64,000 bases of DNA from Manihot esculenta (Eukaryota; Streptophyta; Magnoliopsida; Malpighiales; Euphorbiaceae): contig NC_035161.2 of the NCBI RefSeq assembly GCF_001659605.2, positions 6,782,190 through 6,846,189 of the forward strand. Direction: 5' to 3'. Position numbers and translations under genes: made by a program. The notes beneath the pieces were generated by a model. That model had not been told where the DNA came from. It ran no database searches and saw only the letters and a program-made list of their open reading frames with translations. Positions 10,440-21,695 of this stretch are shown here, one piece after another. Position 1 is the first letter of the stretch; every line of letters starts with the position of its first letter.

Positions 10440-10670
10440 TTTTCTGACGGATTAGCGACGGAATAAATTCCGTCGCTAATATTTTAATATTTTAAAAATC
10501 CGTCGCTAATATTTTAAAAATCCGTCGCTAATTCATCACAAATCCGTCGGAAATATAAACATAAATTATTCATCGCTGATCCGTCACTAATTTCATTGCT
10601 AAATTTTTTTTTCGACAGAAGGAATTTTCGTCACTAAATCCGTCGCTGATAGTCAGTTTTTTTGTAGTTG
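10440..10670 (-). repeat. CACTA subterminal repeats and terminal end
   Basis: Seven or so copies of CCGTCGCTAAT or close variants (for example 10470-10481, 10500-10510, 10523-10533, 10640-10650), in both directions, close to a terminus reading CAACTACAAAAAAACTGACT on the minus strand. Subterminal arrays of about 10-12 bases are the transposase-binding sites of En/Spm elements. Confidence 0.85.
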
Positions 10671-10684
10671 CAAAATAATGCAAT

Positions 10685-11074
10685 ATGAGTATGAATAAAG
10701 CTGGTGTGCATCGTAAGTTGCAACTGCAAGAGCTGAAAGAAATTCGGAATGAAGCTTATGATAATTCCAGAATATACAAAGCAAGAACCAAGGCATTGCA
10801 TGATCAATTAATTTCTAGAAAACAATTTTCAGTTGGTCAAAAAGTTATGTTATATGATTCTAGACTGAAATTATTTCCTGGTAAATTACGAACTAGATGG
10901 GTTGATCCTTTTATTGTCACCAATATTTTTTCTAATGGTGCTGTAGAAATAAGAAGTATGGACACCAGCAAGTCATTCAAGGTTAATGGCCATCGTTTAA
11001 AACATTTTTATGAGAATTTCGGGCCACAGCAGGTTGAGGAAGTTAATCTCTGTGATCTCTCTCCACTCCTTTAA
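10685..11074 (+). pseudogene. Athila A2 integrase C-terminal fragment
   Basis: 129 codons matching the C-terminal end of Athila integrase: AGVHRKLQLQELKEIRNEAY, then SRKQFSVGQKVMLYDSRLK, then LRTRWVDPFIV and VNGHRLKHFYE. This non-catalytic region follows the DDE core. It begins at the CACTA border with a stop just upstream, so the catalytic part is separated or lost. The following stop at 11072-11074 is the likely natural end of pol. Confidence 0.85.
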
Positions 11075-11468
11075 CTAACTTGCAAGGAAGTGAAGTCTAG
11101 CTAAGACTTTAAATTAGAACTACTTTTTTTATTCTCTGGATAACATTTTATTTATAAAAAAAAATTCTACAGAGATATGTTTATGTTCTTGGTTATGCCC
11201 ATAACCAACCATACAAGTCATAAGAATATTCTTTGTTTGATCTTTAGTTTCATTCAATTTTATTTCTTTGTTTTTATCCTCAGTCATCTTTTCCTGTGGT
11301 AAGTTCTACAGGTATGTGATTTTATATTTATGGTTGTGTTTTGAAAACAAAAAGTGGTATTATGGTTAAATTTATTTAGTTATTTTTTTTCCTCTTTACC
11401 CTTTACTTTTACTCTTCCTAAACCTAATTTCCCTTTTATCTCTTCTCTCCTATAGCAGCAAATAACCC

Positions 11469-12540
11469 ATGGCTCCCAAAAGACGCTCCACCTCCACCTC
11501 TGACGGTCGGCGAGTTCGTACCTTTACTGGTCGCAAGCCGCCAACACCAGCCGCCGCCACTACCTCTCCATCTCCGCTGGCCGCGACGCCCAACACACGC
11601 GCAGATCGCAACCCGCGTGCTTCACCAGATCGTGCCACCACCTCTCCATCGTTGACGTGCGCCACCATCCGCGAGCAAGATCGACTCGTTTCCACTGCCG
11701 CCGCTCATTCCTCGTCGTCTCGCGCCGTGCAACTCGCCTTGAATCCCTCACACGCATCCATCGCGGACACCAACCCACGTGCCAAGCCACCACCTTGCGC
11801 TGGTCCACAACCCTCAGCCACCACCAACGGTGAGCAACTTTCTGACTTGCATCACTCCACTTCCACCTCTTCAGCAGACCAGTTTCCTACCTCTCCCATC
11901 AATAATCCCGCTGTGGTAAATACTTCTGTTTTGCTGGTATCCAGACACGGGATAGACATCACTTACCTCCGGTTCCATAACGGTAACTTTCGTTTTACAA
12001 ATGCAAAAGAAAAAGCCAGATGTGCCTTTGTTTCAACTCTTCAACTCTTCCTATTGTACAAGGTAAAATCTACATGACTTACAGAAATTAGATTTAAATG
12101 TGGATGTGTATTGGGATAAATTTTTTGCCATTAATTGTCCAATTTACTATGAACTTATTTAGAAATTTTGTTTCACCTTTTCTGTTGATTCACTAATAGG
12201 TTGCACAGGTTGTTAAATTCAGATTAATGGGTCAAAGATTTGCATATTCACTATGACATGGGTCTACTATGCAAAAATGGTGGTGCTGTATTTTCTATTT
12301 GTGCTCCAGGTCCCATCATCCCGCAACCCGACCGAGTGTTCAAAAAAGAAGTGCTTTACGCACGGCTCCTTTTACCTCTAGTATTGCTAATCCTCCATTT
12401 GATGTCAACAAGCTTTTCAAGCCCTCAATAACAGAATTGATGAGATGGAGAGTCGATTTAAAAATATCTTGGAGTGAATTGCTACTCATCTAGCACGTTT
12501 AGCTAACAACATCAGCGATGTGCGGGCTACAATTCGATCT
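11469..12540 (+). pseudogene. Athila A2 env-like ORF, frameshifted
   Basis: Starts MAPKRRSTS at 11469 after a pyrimidine-rich leader. The first ~160 residues are Ala/Ser/Pro/Thr-rich. Next comes FRFTNAKEKARCAF, typical of the conserved part of the downstream ORF in Athila elements. A frameshift near 12030 moves the match to another frame (VQGKIYMTYRN, then DVYWDKFFAINCPIYYEL) and further breaks follow; a late coiled segment (NNRIDEMESRFK) lies near 12430. Position between integrase and 3' LTR is that of the env-like gene of Athila. I see no clear signal peptide or membrane anchor left, so the env label rests on position and similarity. Confidence 0.65.
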
Positions 12541-13179
12541 CAATACTGACAGTAGCAGTAGCAGTAGGAGTAGGAGTCCTCACATCCTTTGGGTTATATT
12601 TTAAACTCTCTTCTTATTTATTTACTTATTTATTTTTGTTGTGTTCCAAGTGTGGGGGAATAGCTGGGTTGTTTTATTTTTTTTTATTAGGTCGAGGACA
12701 TTGTGATCCAAGTGTGGGGAGAGTATGTACACTTGTTTAGTTTTAATTGTTCTTTTTGTTTTATTTGATTTGTTTATCTCAGTTTTAATTATTCTTTTTG
12801 TTTTATTTGATTTGTTTATCTCCTTAAAAAAATAAAAATAAAACTTAAAAATTAAAAATAAAAATAAAACAAAAGTTGACTTTTAAAGTTAAATTGAATT
12901 ATTTTATATAGCTGGCATAAATAGCTTTCGCTTACCTTTTTATGCATTTTTCTTTATGGTTTGAAATGTGTAAACTTATGTTTAAGTGAATTGATATTGC
13001 TTGATAAAAGATCAATAGTGCATTCTGAAATTCTATTTTTAACCTACTGCAGTGAGTCTTGATACTATCCTAGGCAACTAAGTTAAAAAAAAATTATTAT
13101 TATTAATTTTTTGAGTGGTTTACCAACATTGGCTGGTTCAAATTTGTGGATAGAAAAAGCTAATGATTGGGAGAATTAT
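12541..13179 (+). other. A2 3' non-coding DNA, left of B0 insertion
   Basis: No gene. Two phrases resembling Athila polypurine tracts occur (CCAAGTGTGGGGGAATAG near 12647 and CCAAGTGTGGGGAGAG near 12709). A unit of about 46 bases ('agttttaattgttctttttg' with its tail) is tandemly duplicated at about 12737-12822. Ends with ATTAT (13175-13179), the target duplication of B0. Confidence 0.7.
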
Positions 13180-14039
13180 TGTAACGACCCGAAAATCGGA
13201 CCGCTACCGGCGTTAGGATCCAGGTCGGCTTAAGGCCGCCGGGACCCGTAGCAAGCCTAACATGCATCCTGTAAACCTGTTTAATCCCATACATGATCAA
13301 CAACATACATAAAAATTTAAAACTTTTCTTTCCTTCATTCTCTCATACACCAACTCGACCTGTGCATGCACTGAACATAAACATAATCATAGACATTGGC
13401 CCCTCTGTGGGACCTCATCAATGCCCCCAATGGGTGGCATAACATGTGTTGAGTTGGTTTACATAAGCATCAATAAACATCTAAGATCATGTAATAAAAG
13501 GGATACCATACACATAGGGTCAAGCACAATCTCTAATCCTCAATATCATTATATTACATAACTATTCATAACTCTACATCATTATACAATTTGTCATGTC
13601 CACATTCTAGCTATTACATACACAAGACTTCATTACTCTTGCTGACCTCCTGGTCTACCCTGTACCTGCAAGCCTGGGGGTTAAGGGAGAGGGGTGAGCT
13701 ACAAGAGCCCAGTGAGCAGAATAATAAAACATTTGAAACATATGATAACATGAAATGCATCACATCACAGCTAATCACATCAAGGATGAATTTGTCACCA
13801 ATAGTCCTCTACATGGTCCAACTGTGCCAGGGGCGTAGAATGGGCCTCACTGGTCTTTCTCTTACATAATCATAACATAGCATAATATAACATTCCAACT
13901 GTGCCAGGGGCGTAGAATGGGCCTCACTGGTCTTCCGTACCGTATCATCATCATATCATAACATATGAGGACTAAAGGATCATTCAACATTCATCCGCAT
14001 CATCAACATATTATGCAATGCAATATATTCGTGAGTTCT

Positions 14040-16331
14040 TGTAATACCCGGCTAGACTCCGGTATCGAAATTCCTACCGTCCGGTGGAATCTCGGATGTC
14101 GGAAGCCTCTAGTAGGGTAGAATCATGTTTTTATAAAATGTTTTAAGGTATTTCATGGTTTTAAGTAAAAATGGAAATGAGTTTTTGTATAAAAACAACC
14201 TTGAAGGAAAACTCAGGTTCGGCCGCCGAACATGCATGCCTTCGGGAGCGCCTTTAGGCCCCCGAAAGCATAAGTGAGGAAAGTCCAGGTTCGACCGCTG
14301 AACCTCAAGTTCGGCCGCCGAACATGGCATGCATGCGGAGGCACGTTCGGCCCCCGAACGTGGCTTGGCCAGCCACTATAAAAGGGTCCCTTAGCCGAAA
14401 ACGGGTGAGCTTTTTCCCCATTTCCGGCCAAGGTGAGTTCTTCGCCACCCCTCACCGATCTTGAGTCTTTTCCTTCAGATCTTTCGAGTTTTTCACAAGT
14501 TTTTACTTTGTTTTGAAGATTTTTGAGTTTTAAGCAAGTTTTGGAGCTTTGAGGTTCAAGAACCCAAAAATCTCCCACCTCCGAGTTTAGGACGTCTCTC
14601 TCTCGATCTTCAAGAGGTAAGAGCCGATCTTAAACTCATTTCATGTTTAAAGTAAGTTTTATGCAAGATCTATGGGGTAGAATGCATGTTTAGCTCATGG
14701 TTAGGTTATGGGTTTTATTTGTGTTTTTGAACAATGTGAGTTGCTTGTGTGTTGTAGTTGGGGTTTTTGATGGTTTGATGCCCCTAGGAACTTGTATGTT
14801 TGCTTGTGTATGATTGGGAATGTTGTAGAATAGGTTTATGCATGTTTGGGTAGTTTTGGAAGCGAATGTGCATAGGAGAGCTGAGTTTCTGCCACTAAGG
14901 GAGAAACCAGGTTCGGCAGCCGAAGGAACTTTCGGCCGCCGAACATGCTTGTGGAGGCAGCCTTATGCTGCCGAAGCTTGCCCCCGAAAGGAGACTTTCG
15001 TCTCTGTCTGGGACTTTTGGCCGCCGAAAGTGCCGCCGAACTTGCATGAGTTTCGCCTCTGTCTGGGAGTTTCGGCCGCCGAAGGTGCCGCCGAACCTGC
15101 CTGACTTTCGGCTCTGGAGGGATTTTCGGCCGCTGAACCTGCCGCCGAAAGTGCCCTGTTCAGCCATTTCTTGCATGTTGTTCTATGATTATTCCATGAT
15201 GTTTTAGGGGGTTTTTGGGGAATAGTTTAGAGTTATGTTCATGTATGTTGGTCCCTCATTTGAGTCCACCTGTGTAGGTTCGGACCCGAGGAACCGAGGA
15301 CCCCCGCAGTGAGTCTGTTGCCCCAGTGTCTGGTCAGAGCTATCCAGAGGTGAGTGGAATAAACCTTTACTTTTAAAGTAAATAAATTTCAAAGTTTTGA
15401 GCATTGTTCATGCATCATGAATGCCATGTGATGAATTAGGTTGCTTGCATTAGAATTCATGAATATGTTGCATTGCACATTTTGATGTTGATGTGGATGA
15501 ATGTTGAATGATCCATAGCCCTCGATCTATGATATGACGATATGATATGTACAGTACGGAAAGTAAGACCAGTGGGACCCATTCTACGTTCGCTGGCACT
15601 ATGTAAGGGAAATACCAGGACCCATTCTACGTTCTGGCATAGTTGGACAATATTATGTTATGATATGTAAGGGAAAGACCAGGACCCATTCTACGTTCTG
15701 GCACAGTTGGACCATGTAGAGGGCTATTGGTGACAAGTTCATCCTTGATGTGATTAGCTGTGATGTGATGCATTTCATGTTATCATATGTTTTAAGTGTT
15801 TTATTATTCTGCTCACTGGGCTCTAGTAGCTCACCCCTCTCCCAATTTCCCCAGGATTGCAGGTACAGGGTAGACCAGGAGGTTTACAAGAGTAATGAAG
15901 TCACGTGTATGTAATAGTTAGTGTGGACATGATAAATGTATTAATGTTATGTAAGAGTACAGTTTCAGTTATGTAATGATATTGAGGATTAGATATTGTG
16001 CTTGACATTGTATATGAGGTATCCCTTTTATTACATGATCAAAATGTTTTATTATGTTCATGAAAGCCAACTCATCTTATGATGTATCGCCCATTGGGGC
16101 ATTGATGAGATCCCACAGAGGGATCATGATTATGATTATGGCTATGTGCAGTATATGTTCAGGTTGAGTTGGATGTATGAAAGAAAAGTTTTAAATTTTT
16201 ATGTATTTTCTTGATCATGTATGGGATTAAACAGGTTTCCAGGATGTATGTTTGGCTTGCTACGGGTCCCGGCGGCCTTAAGTCGACCCGGATCCTAGCG
16301 CCGGTAGCGGTCCGATTTTCGGGTCGTTACA
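14040..16331 (+). repeat. 5' LTR of B1
   Basis: TGTAATACCC...GGGTCGTTACA, 2292 bases, with TGTAA/TTACA terminal inverts. Order inside: GC-rich TTCGGCCGCCGAA motifs, TATA box, splice-donor-like sites (AAG|GTGAGT near 14430 and GAG|GTAAGA near 14616), a second GC-rich tandem array (about 14910-15155), a block of 'ACCAGGACCCATTCTACG' repeats (about 15565-15720) and an acceptor-like TTTCCCCAG near 15853. It has one more ~54-base GC-array unit than the 3' LTR. Confidence 0.95.
14377..14384 (+). promoter_or_regulatory. TATA box of B1 5' LTR
   Basis: TATAAAAG in the context 'ccactataaaagggtccc', conserved in all family LTRs (22053-22060, 47425-47432, about 53509-53516; minus strand 25030-25023). 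It lies about 340 bases into the LTR, so U3 is short and R-U5 is nearly 1.9 kb. Confidence 0.75.
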
Positions 16332-16334
16332 GAA

Positions 16335-16348
16335 TGGTATCAGAGCCC
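16335..16348 (+). other. Primer-binding site of B1, tRNA-iMet
   Basis: TGGTATCAGAGCCC, three bases after the LTR, is complementary to the 3' end of initiator tRNA-Met, the usual primer of chromoviruses. Confidence 0.93.
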
Positions 16349-16603
16349 TAGGTTCATAGGATCGGACCTAGAGTGTCGGGCTCATAGATGTTCTAGAAGG
16401 TCAAGCACAATAGGAAGATCATGTCCACTAGGATAGGATGTGGAGTCCTGTCTTGTATGATGATGTGAAATGCCATGATTTTATACATGTGCATTGATGC
16501 TATGATATGAATGATATGTTTATGTGATGAGGGTTCATGTGTGCCCATATGAACCATATGATGCTAATGTTTATGTGATGTGTATTGTTTTTCAGAAAAC
16601 AGG

Positions 16604-19600
16604 ATGAGAGGAACCCGTCGATCTGCAAGATTGACTGGAGTACCACCTGAGGATGAGGGCACGAGCGCCCGTCCTCCTACATTGCCTAGGGCAATGTCAT
16701 GTAGAGCAAACAGAGAAAGAGTGTCAAGGGACCCTAGAAGGTCTTTTGATGCTAGCAGAAGGGGGACAGATAGAGGAGGAAGTTCTTCAGATGTGAGGGA
16801 GGTTACGGAAGAGGATCAGAGGAGGGATGGGAATCTGGATGTTAGCATGGAGGAAGAGGGGACAGGGGAGTCTCAGGGAGGCGTTCAGGCCTCGGGGTAT
16901 GGTTTTCCACCCCATTATCCACCCTTTCCACAGGGTTCGGGGTATCCGATGGGAGGCACATCGGATTACTCCAGCTTTAACCCCTACCCTACCTACATGC
17001 CTTATCCACCTTTCTATCCACCTTACACACAGTACCCAGCTTATCCACCCTCACCCTTCTATCCTAACCCGGCAAACCCCACCTCGGGGAATGCTGCACC
17101 CCCACCTCCACCACCTACAGAACCAACAGCCCCAGTTACTCAACCTCCTAGACCTAGCTCAGCCGATGGGAGCAAAGTAAAGATGACAGATTACCTTAAG
17201 CTGGATGCTCCCAAATACAAGTCAGGGGATGACCCCTTTGAGTATCTGAGAGTAGTAAAGACAATAACTGATGAGCTAGGGGCGAATGATAGCAGGGCCA
17301 TTCAGATGGCAGGGTTCACTTTAAAGTGCAAGAAGGCACGGGAATGGTTCAAGTGTTATGTGGACCCGAGACTAGACGGCATGACATGGGAGGAATTTGC
17401 GAATGAGTTCGCTAGTTGGGCTTTTCCAGACAGTTCCAGAGAACTGAAGATGATTGAGTTTGAGTAACTGAGGCAGACAGAGCACATGAGCGTAGAGGAG
17501 TTCATGGATAAATTCTTAGAGCTATTGCCTTTCTCAGGGCAAGCTCTAGATTCAGATACGAAGAAAGCCAAGAGATATGTGATGAAGCTGCATTCCAGGT
17601 ACTCCTCGTTGATCCAGTCAGTTGAGAGGGAAAGTTTCCACACTGTGGTGGATATGGCTCGAAGGATGGAAGCGAGTGCTATAGTTGAGGGGTCAGTGAA
17701 GCAGTCAGTGACCCAGTCTTCAGGGGTTAAGACCCTAGGCAGAGGAGGGCCAGGTCTCTCTTCTCAGAGCTCAAGTAAGAAGAGGTGGGATAACACCACC
17801 AAGAAGCCGAAGAAGAATAAGTTTTGGAATAAGTTGAAATCCGGTCTGGGATTTGGCGGTGGCTCGAGCTCAGGCTCAGATGGTACAGAATGCCAGAGGT
17901 GTGGAAGGCCGCACAGGGGAGTGTGTCGAGCTGGGACTAATACATGTTTCAGATGTGGACAGGAGGGACACATGGCTCGGGAGTGTCCTAGAGCACCTTT
18001 TATGGGCCAGCCCTAGCAGACAGCTTCTGGTAGTGTGGCACAGCCAGTAGCTCCAGCCACAACTCAGGGCAGTGGCAGAGGTAGAGGGAGAGGGGCAGCC
18101 TCTTCTTCTGGTTCCCGAGGTGAAGGTCCATCAGCTCCAGCCAGGATCTTCACCATGACTCAGCAGGAGGCTAACACATCCAACACCGTGGTGTCAGGTA
18201 ATCTCGTCATTGGGTGTTCTGATGTGTATGCTTTAATGGACCCGGGTGCATCTCATTCTTTTATTGCTCCGAGAGCCGTTGAGAGGTTGGGTCTGATAGT
18301 CTCTGGGTTAGAGTGTTCCCTATGGGTCAGTGGACCCAAGTGTGACCCGTCAGTGGCAGAGTCAGTCTGCCAGTACAGTCCAGTTTTTGTTGAGGGAAGA
18401 TGCCTCTCCGCCGACCTTGTGGTTCTAGATTTGACAGACTTTGACGTCATTCTAGGGATAGATTGGCTATCTACCCATGGTGCTACCTTGGACTGCAGAG
18501 ACAAGGTAGTCAGGTTCAGAGATCAGAACGGGTCAGAGGTCGTCTTCAGAGGAGACAAGAGGGGCACACCTAGAGGTCTGATATCAGCTCTTCAAGCTCT
18601 TAGGTTGCTTAGGAAGGGATGTCAGGGGTTTTTGGCTCATGTGAGAGAGCTTAGTAGTCAGGTCAGGGAGCCAGCCTCGGTGCCAGTTGTCAGAGAGTTT
18701 CAGGATGTCTTTCCAGATGAGCTTCCAGGTTTACCACCTGATAGGGAGATAGAGTTCGAAATAGAGTTGGTGCCTGGAGCTAGACCGATCTCTATCCCTC
18801 CCTACAGGATGGCCCCAGCCGAGTTGAAGGAATTGAAAGAGCAGTTGCAAGAGTTGGTAGAAAAGGGCTTCATCCGACAGAGTACCTCACCTTGGGGTGC
18901 TCCGGTCTTGTTTGTGAGAAAGAAGGATGGATCCCTCAGACTTTGTATCGACTACAGGCAGTTGAACAAAGTCACTACCAAAAATAGGTACCCTCTGCCA
19001 AGGATCGATGATCTATTCGACCAGCTAGCAGGAGCGGGTTGTTTCTCCAAAATAGATCTAAGATCGGGGTACCATTAGCTAAGGATAAGGGATGAAGATG
19101 TGCCAAAGACAGCTTTCAGGACCAGATATGGGCATTTTGAGTTCCTTGTGATACCGTTTGGGTTAACCAACGCCCCTGCAGCATTCATGGATCTCATGAA
19201 CAGAGTATTTAGTCAATACCTGGATCACTTCGTTATTGTCTTCATAGATGATATCTTAGTGTATTCCAGGAACGCAGAGGAGCATGCCCATCATCTGAGG
19301 TTGGTTCTGCAGACTTTAAGGGAACATGGCTTGTATGCCAAGTTCTCTAAGTGTGAGTTCTGGCTGAGGAGCATTTCGTTCTTGGGGCATGTGGTGTCAG
19401 AAAATGGTATAGAGGTAGACCCCAAGAAGACAGAAACTGTGGCTAACTGGCCTAGACCCACTTCAGTAACGGAGATCAGGAGTTTCTTGGGTTTGGCAGG
19501 TTACTACAGGAGGTTCGTTCAGGACTTCTCAAAGATAGCAGCTCCTCTGACCAGGTTAACCAGGAAGAATCAAAAGTTTCTGTGGACCGACCAGTGCGAA

Positions 19601-21583
19601 GAGAGTTTTGAAGAGCTTAAGAAGAGGTTGACTTCAGCACCAGTTTTAGCTCTGCCATCTAGTGATGAGGACTTTACAGTCTTTTGTGATGCATCCCGTG
19701 TGGGACTGGGTTGTGTACTAATGCAGAATGAGAGGGTGATCGCTTATGCTTCTAGGCAGCTGAAGAAGCATGAGTTGAATTACCCCACGCATGACCTTGA
19801 GATGGCAGCAGTAATCTTTGCACTCAAGATGTGGAGGCACTACCTCTATGGGGTAAAATGTGAGATCTTCACAGATCATAAAAGCCTGCAGTACATCCTG
19901 AGTCAAAGAGATTTGAACTTGAGACAGAGAAGATGGGTGGAGCTGCTGAGTGACTATGATTGCAAGATTCAGTACCATCCGGGTAAGGCGAATGTTGTGG
20001 CAGACGCCTTAAGCCGGAAATCACTCGGCAGTTTATCCCACATATCGGCAGAGAGGAGGCCAGTGGTGAAGGAGTTCTACAAGCTCATTGAGGAAGGTCT
20101 ACAGATGGAGTTGTCTGGTACAGGTGCCTTGGTGGCCCAGATGAGAGTGGCACCCGTGTTTCTGGAGCAGGTGGCTCAGAAACAGCATGAGGACCTGGAG
20201 TTAGTAAAGATTGCCAGGACTGTTCAGTCAGGCAATGATAGTGAGTTCAGATTCGACAGCAAGGGGATCCTCTGCTATGGGAGCAGACTATGTGTACCAG
20301 ATGACATAGGGCTAAAAGGAGACATTATGAGAGAGGCTCATAATGCAAGATACAGCATTCACCCCGGAGCCACCAAGATGTATCAAGATCTAAAGAAGGT
20401 TTATTGGTGGCCAGCTATGAAGAAGGAAGTGGCACAGTTTGTGTCAGCCTGCGAAGTGTGTCAGAGGGTGAAGCTGGAACATCAGAAGCCGGCTGGAATG
20501 CTTAACCCGCTACCCATTCCAGAATGGAAATGGGAAAATATAGCTATGGACTTCGTAGTGGGGTTACTGGCGGCGTCCAACAGATTGGACTCCATATGGG
20601 TGATTGTGGATAGACTCACTAAATCTGCTCACTTCATCCCTGTCAGGAGTGGCTATTCTGTGGACAAGTTGGCGCAGGTGTATGTAGATGAGATCGTCAG
20701 ACTGCATGGGGTTCCTGTTTCGATAGTGTCAGATAGAGGGCCCCAGTTCACCTCCAGGTTTTGGCGGAGTCTGCAGAGTGCCATGGGTACTAGGTTGGAT
20801 TTCAGCACTGCCTTCCACCCCCAGACTGACGGACAGTCAGAAAGGACCATCCAGACTATCGAGGATATGCTTAGAATGTGTGTGCTGGACTTTGGCGGTT
20901 CTTGGAGGCAGCATCTACCTTTGGTGGAGTTTGCCTACAATAACAGCCATCATGCTAGCATCGGGATGGCTCCATATGAAGCTTTGTATGGGAGGAAGTG
21001 CAGATCACCTGTTTGCTGGGAAGAAGTTGGAGAAAAGGCCTTGGCAGGGCCTGAGCTAGTAGAGATTACCAGCAGAGTAGTACCCCTAATCAGAGAAAGG
21101 ATCAAGACTGCTGCAAGCAGACAGAAGAGTTATGCAGACATCCGCAGAAGGCAGGTCGAGTTTCAGGAGGGGGATCTGGTATTGCTCAAGGTGTCTCCTA
21201 TGAAAGGAGTGGTTCGCTTTGGGAAGAAAGGTAAACTAGCCCCATGATACATCGGGCCCTTCCAAATCTTGCAAAAGATTGGGAATGTGTCGTACAAGCT
21301 GGATTTACCTACTTCAATGGAAAGAATCCATCCGGTTTTCCATGTTTCAATGTTGAGGAAGTTTGTGTCAGATCCGAGCAAGGTTCTTAGTGAGCCTGAT
21401 GTGGAGGTCCAAGAGGATCTCACCTATGTTGAACAGCCAGTACGGATCATAGACACCCAGATCAGAAAGTTAAGGAACAAGGAAATCCCGATGGTGAAAG
21501 TCCTGTGGAACCACCACAATTTGGAGGAATGCACTTGGGAGACACGGGAGTCTATGCTCCAGCAGTACCCTCATCTATTTTAA
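16604..21583 (+). pseudogene. B1 gag-pol polyprotein with four in-frame stops
   Basis: Starts [10 protein letters not shown] at 16604, 12 bases after a TTTTTCAG. Order: Pro/Tyr-rich segment; capsid (about 17180-17680); zinc knuckle [14 protein letters not shown] (17946); protease with MDPGAS (18236); reverse transcriptase with FIDDILVYS (19241); RNase H starting FCDAS (19682); integrase with [14 protein letters not shown], then MDF, SDRGPQF and QSERTIQ for the D, D, E residues (20347-20870); chromodomain-like tail with VRIIDTQIRKLRNKEIPMV to the stop (about 21435-21583). Stops at 17465 (TAA), 18014 (TAG), 19076 (TAG) and 21245 (TGA) stand where relatives have glutamine or arginine codons. Otherwise the frame is continuous, so decay is recent. 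The encoded machinery would make the particle, copy the RNA and integrate the DNA. Confidence 0.95.
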
Positions 21584-21680
21584 GGTTAGATCTCTATGTG
21601 TTTATGTGCTATGTATGTATGTATGTTATGTTTCATGCCATGCTATGTGCTAGTTGAGGTACATTCGGGGACGAATGTTC

Positions 21681-21695
21681 TTAAGGGGGGGAGAA
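21681..21695 (+). other. Polypurine tract of B1
   Basis: TTAAGGGGGGGAGAA directly before the TG of the 3' LTR; preceded by the phrase 'attcggggacgaatgttc' common to many plant chromoviruses. Confidence 0.9.

Larger units (their letters stand above)
6723..10670 (-). mobile_element. CACTA (En/Spm) transposon, defective, one end visible
   Basis: Minus-strand coding relics of a TNP2-type transposase (8837 down to 6723) are preceded by about 1.8 kb of leader ending at 10670 in subterminal repeats of the type CCGTCGCTAAT and an end resembling CACTACAAAAAA (read on the minus strand, with one extra base: CAACTACAAAAAAACTG). The other end is hidden by LTR fragment D and A1. At 10671 the flanking DNA is Athila integrase coding sequence, so the CACTA inserted into A2. 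Internal deletion, frameshifts and the D insertion make it non-autonomous. Confidence 0.85.

Noticed and set aside
14213..14578. 121-codon antisense frame repeated in both B1 LTRs (also 21889-22254) and similar frames near 47261-47627
   Set aside because: They are GC-motif arrays read as Arg/Pro/Ala-rich protein; they recur because the LTR recurs and have no start context or domain.
14838..15207. Plus-strand frames with FGRRTCLWRQP and RPPKVPPNL repeats, also at 22514, 47919, 54071 and 60500
   Set aside because: Translation of the TTCGGCCGCCGAA tandem array within the LTR; frame and length change from copy to copy.
15560..15725. Regularly spaced repeats resembling a CRISPR array
   Set aside because: Few units, adjacent tandem structure, plant LTR context, no cas genes.
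16335..16348. Methionine-tRNA-like sequence
   Set aside because: Only the short complement of the tRNA 3' end; it is a primer-binding site, not a tRNA gene. The same applies at 49366, 55392 and 62448.
18236..18256. DPGAS in place of the usual DSGA/DTGA protease motif as a sign of an inactive enzyme
   Set aside because: The same motif occurs in all three family B copies, including the open frame of B3, so it is the family's normal active site.
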